Under the pieces are notes generated by a model, which had not been told where the DNA came from, ran no database searches, and saw nothing but the letters and a program-made list of their open reading frames with translations. A stretch of DNA of 22,571 nucleotides, taken from NCBI GenBank assembly GCA_031419835.1, contig JANOLP010000029.1:1-22571 (forward strand). Reading direction: 5' to 3'. How positions within the stretch are numbered: the first letter of the stretch is position 1; every line of letters begins with the position of its first letter. Shown piece after piece: positions 15,301 through 22,170 of the stretch. The DNA is from JALYOK01 sp031419835 (GTDB lineage Bacteria > Pseudomonadota > Gammaproteobacteria > Burkholderiales > JALYOK01). Both the position numbers and the translations under genes were made by a program.

Positions 15301-16594
15301 GGGAGAGGTAAAGGGAGCGCTTTGCGGACGTTTCAATGAATCCCCCATTGCCGGAAACGGATCCGCCTCTGGCGGTTAACGTGCCGTCCACGTTAGCGGT
15401 GTCGTCCGCCCAAACAATAATTTTGCCGCCGTCACCATTGCGCTTCGCATCTGCGTTAATTGCCGCGTTCGGCCCAAAATCGACCATGGCCGCATTACGT
15501 TCCGGTCCCCGGCCACGTAAGTTGCCACCTAGTAGCACCGTACCGCCGCCGGTGTCACCCGATACGTCGATCGTTGCATTGCCCGAAACTGAAACCTTGT
15601 TGCCCAGCAAAGTGACGACACCCCCTTTGCCTTCCGATGCCCGTGCCTCCACCGCACCGAGCACCGCGGTCGTACCGTTTTCGCTCTGGACATGAATGGC
15701 GCCGCCGTTCATTCCGTTCGCTTCGAGCCTGCTGCCCGACTCGATCTCGATGTCCTGCTTGGCCGTCAACACGATCTCGCCGGCTGCATTTCGCGCCAGG
15801 CCATTGGCCCGAATCGTGCCGCTGTGGCGAAGCGTGCCGGCGAAGAGTTTCGCCGCGCCGTCAGTAGCATCGATTCGACCCAAGTTGACGATTTGATCCT
15901 CAGGAGCTTGGACTTCGAAGTAGACGTCCTCAAGTCCCGGCCCGGTAAGCTCCACCTTGCGCCCGGCGGCTAGGATGATCTTTCCATTCTTGGTCTCAAT
16001 CACGCCTTCGTTGCGGATGTTGGGCGCGATGAGGAGAATCTGACCGTTTGCGCCCGCCCGCAACGTGCCCTGGTTCACAATTTGGCCCGCGCTATCGACG
16101 GTGGCAAAGCGCATGCGCCCCGCGAGAAAATCGGCATCGCTCATGTTGAGGGTAGATGCGACCAGCCCCGCGGTGTCGATCACTGCGCCCGGGCCGAAAA
16201 CGATGCCGTTCGGGTTCACAAGAAACACACGCCCGTTGGATTGCAAAGTTCCCAGCAAGTCCGAGGGGTTGCGCCCCAAGACGCGGTTGAGCACGCCGCT
16301 TGCAGCGTTGGGCTGAACAAAGTGCGTAGTTTCTCCTGGCCGGATGGAGAAGCTATTCCAGTTCAGGATCGAACCGTTCGAGTTGGTGATGTTTAGCGTG
16401 CTGGCATTTGGACGACTAACGGTTACTTGCCCGCTGACCACCGTCACCCCGTCTGGGTTGGCCCTAGCGGCGCCGCTCGCGACGACAACGGACGTAACCA
16501 GGACAGCGACGCCGATTCGTTTGACCATCCCAAGGGCGACCACAATTGCCGTCGCACCGCTGACACTTGACACACCTCGAATCGTGTTTTCCAT
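12284..16594 (-). CDS. Two-partner secretion exoprotein TpsA (filamentous hemagglutinin-type)
   Basis: This large secreted beta-helix protein has about 1436 residues. The N-terminus has a long signal peptide (1-45, ending GAARA) and a TPS secretion domain (about 46-170) with NSNGSILNWNSFSI and VFLVNPNGIVFGPGA; the NPNG motif at 127-130 is diagnostic. The middle is rich in Gly, Ser, Thr and Asn and contains two tandem units of about 215 residues. Near 1052-1085 lies an autotransporter-associated strand repeat (LTLSSGNTYTGTTTINLGTL). The C-terminus ends in a beta-rich segment followed by a short polar tail with one Cys. I chose the ATG at 16594 because of its GAGGAGGATC ribosome site; the 11 residues upstream are unlikely. 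It is the first gene of the tpsA-fecR-tpsB operon. An adhesin role is likely, but the target is unknown. Confidence 0.93.
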   Translation of the reverse strand: MENTIRGVSSVSGATAIVVALGMVKRIGVAVLVTSVVVASGAARANPDGVTVVSGQVTVSRPNASTLNITNSNGSILNWNSFSIRPGETTHFVQPNAASGVLNRVLGRNPSDLLGTLQSNGRVFLVNPNGIVFGPGAVIDTAGLVASTLNMSDADFLAGRMRFATVDSAGQIVNQGTLRAGANGQILLIAPNIRNEGVIETKNGKIILAAGRKVELTGPGLEDVYFEVQAPEDQIVNLGRIDATDGAAKLFAGTLRHSGTIRANGLARNAAGEIVLTAKQDIEIESGSRLEANGMNGGAIHVQSENGTTAVLGAVEARASEGKGGVVTLLGNKVSVSGNATIDVSGDTGGGTVLLGGNLRGRGPERNAAMVDFGPNAAINADAKRNGDGGKIIVWADDTANVDGTLTARGGSVSGNGGFIETSAKRSLYLSRTAVDASAPRGKGGTWLIDPRNIQIESGGSSGPNIVGADVINSALNSGMDVTLDTSDATQSAVGDITQHPGATISKTAGGDATLTLSADRNILLNDSITASNGRLTLIVQAGTTGVGAVDIEGAISTHGGDITISGSNNDSNNVFGFGIGVGIGRIGNAPVIDSGGGNISITGTTTSTTGTTSDSGGDRGISVEGRINSGGGKITMTASSVTHSGIHTFEPIDSGGGEISFTVASPTEIFIESSLKSGAGRMTLSGGSITIGGGSTGLDIIGDVSLLSLDSITQDPGAPITKTAGGDATLTLRANGNILLNDSITATSGRLNLNVIGDQDGNGAGAVEIAGATISTNRGNITISGTNSNSNNAFANGAGVLIGNSVDHPVVNSGGGNISITGRTTSTQDFPPNSGFDRGIDIEGPISSGGGNITLTASNIEQLGIVTFQPIDSGGGDVSFTVDSATNNRIVVQSSLRSGVGNVTLTANRVNGVLGITRLIGTGDLTVQPFSPTQSIGIGSGSGGFDVPQAALDDWSVGGFRSLTIGRADGQHLISVADATFGNSTTHLRAPIGGSITFGNVGLGGSLSVDAADITLGNLSTSAGGIITVSNSGLGIQAPGTIISGSSSLVKEGAGNLTLSSGNTYTGTTTINLGTLRLGAANSLPSSTALKVSGGTLDLQDFSSTVGSVALNGGSITGTGTLTAATYDLAGGTVSANLGVGTLNQTANDTNLIGTSAANVVNVTGGTLRLGSSTVPEPPGRLSDGAAVLVDTGGTLVVPAGVVETVDSVDQRGGTILGKLNASGEFVNTGTLVIASNRFFGRLTNNGTVDIQSGSLSTSGDYTQAAGETRIASGTILAAGGRFVLNGGRISGNGTIKGDVTNSGATLAPGASPGTLIIIGNYTQAPGATLNVELAGFTQGVSYDLLDISGHASLAGSLNVVLTGGFFPAFGSSFDVLQYNSASGNFSAINGPPGVAFAGKPNPSAYGLGSGGPPLVQDPTLLSGDKDDSDKSCQR
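13870..15120 (-). repeat. Two tandem ~650-bp repeats within tpsA
   Basis: Two adjacent units encode parallel series of motifs in the same order: (G/S)xITQxPGA, SKTAGGDATLTL or TKTAGGDATLTL, NILLNDSITA, then (G)xITISG, a SGGGNISITG block, a GGG(K/N)ITxTAS block, and PIDSGGG(E/D)(I/V)SFTV. Matching DNA blocks, such as the segments starting at 14128 and 14785, are offset by about 650-660 bp. The copies have diverged, so this is an old duplication that lengthened the beta-helix. Confidence 0.75.
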
Positions 16595-16718
16595 GATCCT
16601 CCTCTCAAGGTTGCTTCCACGCGACACTCAAACGGGTCACGCTAACCGAATGGCGGTGGGAGTTAGGCCTAGGAAGACCAACCTAGCTGCGCTCCCTTTC
16701 TTGCTGTTTTGTAGAGGG

Positions 16719-16734
16719 GTTGCATGGATGCAAC
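16719..16734. promoter_or_regulatory. Perfect inverted repeat upstream of tpsA, possible operator
   Basis: GTTGCAT (16719-16725) and ATGCAAC (16728-16734) form a perfect 7-bp inverted repeat with a 2-bp centre, 125 bp upstream of the tpsA start codon. The dyad is the right size for a dimeric repressor site. No promoter could be placed with confidence next to it. Confidence 0.35.
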
Positions 16735-16953
16735 TCTTGTCGACCCGCGCAAAAGTTGGGCGTCTAAAGATGGGAAGTACTCGATTCTATTTTTCTTGTA
16801 GCCAAGGCCGACAAGGACAGGACTGTTTTGTCGGCGCAAACACTATTGAACCTAGGCTAGCACCAATTGCTAATCGCCGCAAGCGAGAGCGCGAAACCTG
16901 CGAAGGCGTCTTCCCGTGCATGATGATGATCGGCCTCGTAGTCGTCGGCCGCC

Positions 16954-17102
16954 CTAAGGAAGCTCTGATTTATTCCGCTTTCGTCGCGATACCGCGTTGC
17001 GAACAAAAAAATCTCCTCACATATTGCACATATGTTGCGTCGATATTTTTTTGTTCGCGCCTTGTCTCGCTTAGAACTCGGGATAAATCAGAGCTTCCCT
17101 AA
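16954..17102. mobile_element. MITE (141 bp) with 4-bp CTAA target duplication, IS5-like
   Basis: The element spans 16958-17098 and carries terminal inverted repeats beginning GGAAGCTCTGATTTAT (16 bp identical at both ends). The similarity continues inward: both arms share GCGAACAAAAAAAT about 50 bp from each end, so the whole element is an imperfect palindrome. It is flanked by CTAA at 16954-16957 and 17099-17102. A 4-bp YTAR target duplication is characteristic of the IS5 subgroup of the IS5 family, so it is probably mobilised by an IS5-type transposase encoded elsewhere. It encodes no protein. Confidence 0.85.
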
Positions 17103-17258
17103 ACGGTGCGACTTCTTTCCCATGAACGTCCTTTGCTTTAAGATTCACTTGCTGGCCGTTTTTTTTCCGTTGGATCTCGTCGCATAGGCGAACTCGATGC
17201 GAATGAATTCACGAGAAATCGCCGCATCGACCTTCAACAACGACCGACAAAGGTTGAA

Positions 17259-18629
17259 ATGAAAGAGCTACTCGAACCAAAGCACTTCTGGGATAACTTG
17301 CTCAGCTTCATCGAGGACGGGAAGGTTATTCCTGTGGTCGGTCCGAGACTTGTTATTGTAGAGACCGATGAAGGGAAGATATCCCTCTACCGCCATCTCG
17401 CCCAGCGGCTAGCGAAGGACATGGGCGTGAGCATTGACGACTTGCCGCCAGACTATTACCTGAATGACGTGGTTTACCGTCTCCTTGACAATGGTAAACG
17501 CGCGGAAGACATATATCCCCGCATCCGCATCCTGCTTCAGGGTATGTCGTTTTCGCTCCCGGGCCCGCTTCTGGATCTCGCAGCAATATTGCCGTTCAAG
17601 CTGTTCGTCAGTCTCACGTTCGATGACCTGCTAGCCAAAGCCATCAACGAAAAGCGATTCCGCGGCGAGGCAAGAACCCAGGAAATCGCGTACTCGCTTC
17701 GCGCTCCTCACGCCGACCTGAGCCAAGACTGGAAGAAATCGACGAATCCGGTGGTCTATCAGTTCTTTGGCAAAGTCTCGACATCGCGCGACTATGTCAT
17801 TTGTGACGATGATCTGATGGAGTGCTTTCACACGATGCAGATGCATGACCGCAAGCCGGACGTGCTGCTTGACGAGTTAAGAACCAGCCACCTACTGCTA
17901 CTCGGTTGTCATCTTTCGGATTGGCCAGCTCGCTTTTTTCTGCGCATCGCGAAGAACCAACAGCTTTCGCAACAGCGCAGTGAAATGGAAGTGCTAGTCG
18001 ACAAGGAGATGGCCCAAGACTCTGATCTCGCCAGGTTTCTCAAGCAATTTAGCTACAAGACCATCATCTGGCCGGACCGCACCGATGAATTTGTAGCGGA
18101 CCTGGCGAAGCTCTGGCAAGAAAGACATCCATTTATTGTAGAGCCCGATGAAGGGAAGATATCCCGTGATTCCGATGGGTCTGGGCCCGCTATGGAACCC
18201 GGTGCAATCTTTCTTAGCTATGCTAGCGAAGATCTGGAGATTGCTCAACGCATTAAGTCCATGCTGGAGGACGTCCACTGCGACGTGTGGTTCGACAAAC
18301 GACAACTTGAACCCGGAGATGAATGGGACCGAAAAATCAGGACCAACATAGACAACTGTAGCCTTTTCGTACCAATCTTGTCGCCCGCTACGGCCGCCCG
18401 TCCGCATGGCTACTTTCGGAAAGAGTGGGCGCTAGCAAGTCGACGCGCGGACGAGTTCTTTGAGGGATCACCATTCATTTTTCCGGTTACGATCGAGGGT
18501 GCGCCAGTTCCCGATGCGTTCAGGAGGTTTCAATCGACGCCCGTCTCCAATGGGCTTGTGGCGCCAGAGCTTGCTAGAAAACTCTTTCAATTGCAGAGAG
18601 ACTATCGTAGACCTAAACAAGTGGCCTAA
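17259..18629 (+). CDS. SIR2-like plus TIR domain protein, candidate NAD-directed effector
   Basis: A 456-residue fusion protein. The N-terminal part (about 15-290) looks like a SIR2-family NAD-binding domain: VIPVVGPRL at 23-31, LFVSLTFDDLLAKAI at 115-129 where the family often has TTNYD, VVYQFFGKVSTSRDYVICDDD at 165-185, and LLLLGCHLSDWPARFFLRI at 212-230. The usual catalytic His-Gly is replaced by Phe-Gly, so deacetylase-type activity is doubtful. The C-terminal TIR domain (about 315-450) starts AIFLSYASEDLEIAQRIKSML, continues CDVWFDKRQLEPGDEW, and has Glu389 in YFRKEWALA, the likely NADase glutamate. A ribosome site AAAGG precedes the ATG. The stop codon is 2 bp before the STAND NTPase gene, so the two are surely coexpressed. 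The likely role is NAD depletion or NAD signalling in phage defence (inference). Confidence 0.88.
   Translation: MKELLEPKHFWDNLLSFIEDGKVIPVVGPRLVIVETDEGKISLYRHLAQRLAKDMGVSIDDLPPDYYLNDVVYRLLDNGKRAEDIYPRIRILLQGMSFSLPGPLLDLAAILPFKLFVSLTFDDLLAKAINEKRFRGEARTQEIAYSLRAPHADLSQDWKKSTNPVVYQFFGKVSTSRDYVICDDDLMECFHTMQMHDRKPDVLLDELRTSHLLLLGCHLSDWPARFFLRIAKNQQLSQQRSEMEVLVDKEMAQDSDLARFLKQFSYKTIIWPDRTDEFVADLAKLWQERHPFIVEPDEGKISRDSDGSGPAMEPGAIFLSYASEDLEIAQRIKSMLEDVHCDVWFDKRQLEPGDEWDRKIRTNIDNCSLFVPILSPATAARPHGYFRKEWALASRRADEFFEGSPFIFPVTIEGAPVPDAFRRFQSTPVSNGLVAPELARKLFQLQRDYRRPKQVA
17353..17385 (+). repeat. 33-bp direct repeat, copy 1
   Basis: This segment matches 18133-18165 at 32 of 33 positions; the difference is A at 17364 against C at 18144. 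It encodes VIVETDEGKIS just after the first SIR2 strand-loop. The copies are 780 bp apart and in the same frame. Confidence 0.9.
18133..18165 (+). repeat. 33-bp direct repeat, copy 2
   Basis: This is the second copy, encoding FIVEPDEGKIS in the linker between the SIR2-like and TIR domains. The near identity at nucleotide level, including synonymous positions, shows a recent duplication or conversion rather than protein-level convergence. Confidence 0.9.
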
Positions 18630-18631
18630 CC

Positions 18632-21600
18632 ATGTCTGACGCAGGCCCCGGTCGACTAAACCGCGAAAATCCCTGGCTTGGCCTCGAGGCTTTCGAGGAA
18701 GCAGATGCACACTACTTCCATGGGAGGGAGCGAGAGACCGCCGAATTGTTGCGCATGGTGCAGCGTGAAAAGCTTACGGTGCTACTTGGGCGTTCCGGTC
18801 GCGGAAAAACGTCTCTGATCAAGGCAGGACTTTTCCCCGTTTTGCGCCAACAAAATTTCGTCCCTATATACGTACGACTTGATTTTTCGACGGCCGATCC
18901 TGGGCCGCGACAACAAGTATTCGATGCACTCTTTGCGCAGTGCGCGGCGGGCCAAGTCGAAGCTTCGGAGCGTGCCGACGACGAAACGCTAGGGGAGTAC
19001 TTTCACCGGACCAAGGTCGAGTTTTGGAATAACCGGAACCGCCTCGTCATACCAGTTCTCGCTTTCGATCAGTTCGAGGAAATATTCACGCGCGGTTCGG
19101 AGAACGACGCTGCGCGTCGGCGGTCGAGGCAGTTCCTGGCCGAGCTCGGCGACCTCATTGAAGGCCGAGCCCCCCAACATCTCACAGAAGTGCTAGAGAA
19201 AGGTGCTTCAGAGATCGCAAAACGGTTCGATTTCGACAAGGCCGCGTTCAAAGTCTTGTTGGGCATTCGAGAAGACTATTTCCTGAAACTCGAGGAACAC
19301 AAACGCACGATTCCGCTCTTGCATAATCGATACACCCTAAAGGCCATGGACGGTGGCGAGGCCAGGGAGGTAGTAGTACGCAACGGTGCAGAGCTCGTTG
19401 ATGAAGAAGTCGCGGCGCGCGTTGTCGCCGTCGCCGCAGGTCGCGGCAACATTGTCCTGCCCCCGGAGGACTACGGTGAGCTCGAAATCGATCCTGCGAT
19501 CCTCAGTTTCATCTGCAGTGAACTAAACCGCAAACGCCTTGAGAAGAGCCTATCGAAGATCACCGGCGATCTGCTCTTGGGCGCCGAGCATGAAATATTG
19601 GCTGAGTTCTACGAGCGCAGCATGAATGGACTAGATCCGAACGTGCGGCGCTTCGTCGAGGACGAGTTACTCACCATGCAGGGTTACCGCGATAGCTATG
19701 CCTTCGACGACGCTCTCGCTCTACCCGGAGTGACGCAGAAAGCACTCGACCAACTCGTAAACGATCGTCTCCTGCGGGTGGACGACCGCTTTGGCGTACG
19801 AAGATTGGAACTGACACACGACGTTTTGACTATCGTCGTTCGCGAAAGCCGCGACGCCCGAAAATTGCGGGAAGCGGAGCAAGCCGCAAGAGAGCGGGAG
19901 CTCGCTCAGAAACGCCAAGCGGAAGAGCGCGAGCGTGCGCTTCGACGCAAGCTTTCGCTGGTCGCGGCCTTCGCTGGACTGGTTGTGATCGGCTCGGTCG
20001 CGTTCGTATGGCAAGCGAAGACGAATGCCGCACGCACTCTCTCTCTGGGCCTGGCCGCAACAGGCCGCGCTTTACTCAAAACGGAAGGTGATCTTGGCTT
20101 ACTCTTGGCGATCGAGGCGCATAACGTCTACGCTACTGATCAGGCAACAACGCTGTTGCGTCGCTGGCAATCAGAAATCGATCCTCGCGCTCACAAGTAT
20201 TTCTCCCTCCATCGCGGTAGAGCTGGTTCCTTAGCGTTTGGCTCTGACGGAAAGCTTTTGGCTACGGCAAATGGGAAAACTATCCTGCTTTGGGACGCGA
20301 ACGGACGGAAAGCGAGGGACGCGCTGGAAGTGCACCAGGCTTTTGTGACGAGCATTGTGTTCAGCCCCGATGGCAGGCACATGGCCTCGGCCTCCGAAGA
20401 GGGCCGCATCGTCGTACACGACGTCGAAACTTGGGAAGCAGTGGAGTTTCAAGCGAAGGGCGAAGACCTAGCCCTGTGCCTCGCATTTAGTCCGGATAGC
20501 AAATTTCTCGTTTCCGGCCACGAAAATAAATCCATTAAAGTTTGGAATGTTGGCGATCATCAAATGCTTGGCTCCCCGCTAAGCGGACATCAAGGTGCAG
20601 TTACCGCTGTAGCGTTTAGTCCCGACCAGCAAACGTTCGCGTCGACGGGGAAAGACAAACATGTAGTTCTGTGGAACCTGGAAACGCTTGAAGCTACAGG
20701 CAGTGTAATGGGCCAGTCGAGTGACCTCACGGCGGTCGTGTTTAGCCCTGACGGTGAAACCATCGCTGCCGGGGATGTAGACGGCAAGATCCAACTCTGG
20801 AACGTGAAGTCGCAGAAAAGTCGCTTTCTTTACACTGGTCGCGAGGTGAGCGGCCTCACGTTCTTAGGTACTGGTCACATCGTGTCTGGCAGTGTCGATG
20901 GCGCGATCGCGGTGTGGGACTTGTCCGCTGACACTCCGGTACAGAAGGAACACATTACGGGCTACGGGGAAACCAAAGCAAAGTTCGCGTTTAGTCACGA
21001 TGGAAAGCTAACCGCACGAGCAAGCGGCGACCTTGTCACGCTGTTCGGCTTTTCGGCCAGCGGCTTGAATCCTGACCGCCTACTGGGCCACGACGGACAG
21101 GTCACTGGCATCCGGTTTAGCGCCGATGGCAACACCCTGGCGTCGGTCGCTGAAGACGGTGCGGCGCGAGTGTGGAATGTTGTGAATCGCCGATTGCTGA
21201 GGACGATACCCCTCGATCAAGAAGAGCGACCGCTCGCCCTAGGCCGCGGTCCCACAGACTTCTTGCTCGCCTCTACCAACTCGGCCGGACAGCTCCAGGT
21301 CCGCCACTTCGACGCGCAGAAAAGAGAACGACGCATACTGGAGAATTCGACGGGCCCGGCACTGGTCAGCTTTAGTGCCGACGGTCGCATCTTGGTTAGC
21401 AAGGTTGATGACATCGTCCAACTCTGGGATACGACAAACGGAAAAGCAGTAGGTCAGCAACTGCCGTCCGATTCCGTCGCTACAAGAATCCCCCTCAGTC
21501 CTGACGGAAAGATCGTGGCCTTGGGCAATGACGAGGGATGGGTTGATTTGGTCCCCACCACGGGTGGCAATGGCCTGCGGTGCAACGTGCCGCAGAAATC

Positions 21601-22084
21601 GTTACCCATGGCATTCAGCCCGGACGGAAAGCGGCTTGCGGTTCTTAGCGCAGGGAACATCTTCCAATGCAATACGGAAACGGGAAAGCTTGTCGGTACG
21701 CCGCGGCAAGCAAAGCAAGTGAACGATCTTGTCTACAGCCCGAATAACAGGTTCATTGCAACCTCCGCACCCCGTGAACCGTTCGTTGTGTTGTGGGACG
21801 CTGACAAGGACAACAAAGAGGAGGAGCTATTCGGCGACGAACGCTACTACAGCAAACAGAACACCATGTCGGCTCTCGCGTTCAGTCCGGACGGAAAAGC
21901 ACTGGCCGTCGCCAACAACAACACTATTCTCCTCGCAGACACAGAGCTGAACGTGGACGCGACGAAGGAAAAAATGTGCGGCATCGCCAATCGCAACCTG
22001 ACTTGCACCGAATGGAGAGAGTTCCTCGGCGACAGGCCCTACAATGTGACTTGTCGCGCATACCCGGCTGGTCCGCCATGCTGA
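18632..22084 (+). CDS. Membrane-anchored STAND NTPase with WD40 repeats (nSTAND1 type)
   Basis: A 1150-residue signal-transduction ATPase. The N-terminal NTPase domain has FHGRERE at 29-35, Walker A GRSGRGKTS at 53-61, Walker B VLAFDQFEE at 142-150 and the arginine motif LLGIREDYFLKL near 209-220. A helical/winged-helix region ends with LELTHDVLTIVV (392-403). A charged coiled coil (405-440) leads into one transmembrane helix (441-460, LVAAFAGLVVIGSVAFVW). From about 528 to 1112 there are some 14 WD40-like blades (FSPDG...VWN pattern), enough for two seven-bladed propellers. The C-terminus has the Cys-containing NRNLTCTEWREFLGD motif typical of this family. The propellers would be sensors, the NTPase the switch, and the SIR2-TIR partner the effector. 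Membrane topology would put the sensor on the far side of the inner membrane, or the helix could be peripheral; this needs testing. Confidence 0.92.
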   Translation: MSDAGPGRLNRENPWLGLEAFEEADAHYFHGRERETAELLRMVQREKLTVLLGRSGRGKTSLIKAGLFPVLRQQNFVPIYVRLDFSTADPGPRQQVFDALFAQCAAGQVEASERADDETLGEYFHRTKVEFWNNRNRLVIPVLAFDQFEEIFTRGSENDAARRRSRQFLAELGDLIEGRAPQHLTEVLEKGASEIAKRFDFDKAAFKVLLGIREDYFLKLEEHKRTIPLLHNRYTLKAMDGGEAREVVVRNGAELVDEEVAARVVAVAAGRGNIVLPPEDYGELEIDPAILSFICSELNRKRLEKSLSKITGDLLLGAEHEILAEFYERSMNGLDPNVRRFVEDELLTMQGYRDSYAFDDALALPGVTQKALDQLVNDRLLRVDDRFGVRRLELTHDVLTIVVRESRDARKLREAEQAARERELAQKRQAEERERALRRKLSLVAAFAGLVVIGSVAFVWQAKTNAARTLSLGLAATGRALLKTEGDLGLLLAIEAHNVYATDQATTLLRRWQSEIDPRAHKYFSLHRGRAGSLAFGSDGKLLATANGKTILLWDANGRKARDALEVHQAFVTSIVFSPDGRHMASASEEGRIVVHDVETWEAVEFQAKGEDLALCLAFSPDSKFLVSGHENKSIKVWNVGDHQMLGSPLSGHQGAVTAVAFSPDQQTFASTGKDKHVVLWNLETLEATGSVMGQSSDLTAVVFSPDGETIAAGDVDGKIQLWNVKSQKSRFLYTGREVSGLTFLGTGHIVSGSVDGAIAVWDLSADTPVQKEHITGYGETKAKFAFSHDGKLTARASGDLVTLFGFSASGLNPDRLLGHDGQVTGIRFSADGNTLASVAEDGAARVWNVVNRRLLRTIPLDQEERPLALGRGPTDFLLASTNSAGQLQVRHFDAQKRERRILENSTGPALVSFSADGRILVSKVDDIVQLWDTTNGKAVGQQLPSDSVATRIPLSPDGKIVALGNDEGWVDLVPTTGGNGLRCNVPQKSLPMAFSPDGKRLAVLSAGNIFQCNTETGKLVGTPRQAKQVNDLVYSPNNRFIATSAPREPFVVLWDADKDNKEEELFGDERYYSKQNTMSALAFSPDGKALAVANNNTILLADTELNVDATKEKMCGIANRNLTCTEWREFLGDRPYNVTCRAYPAGPPC

Positions 22085-22170
22085 CAATCCACTCCACGCT
22101 TTATGCGGCGACAAGATGCCACCACATTTACGGCGACCAGTCGAATCCAAGCGGCGCGACCTAGCTATTG

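Larger units (their letters stand above)
16595..17258. other. Divergent intergenic region between tpsA and the TIR gene
   Basis: No gene is supported here. It holds the tpsA leader, a dyad at 16719-16734, a CCGACAA/TTGTCGG hairpin at about 16808-16834, and a 141-bp MITE with target duplication (16954-17102). A run of eight T bases lies near 17159-17166. The promoters of both divergent operons must lie here, but none has clear -35 and -10 boxes. Confidence 0.5.

Noticed and set aside
12836..16396. Many rightward open frames inside the tpsA region
   Set aside because: They are antisense shadows of the repetitive, Gly/Ser-rich tpsA gene; the leftward frame has a secretion domain and a strong ribosome site.
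12284..16594. tpsA internal repeats as a CRISPR array
   Set aside because: The repeats are in-frame, long, diverged and tandem without unique spacers, so they are protein repeats.
16344..17102. Rightward 252-codon open frame crossing the tpsA start and the MITE
   Set aside because: Half lies antisense to tpsA and it reads through the MITE; no recognisable protein.
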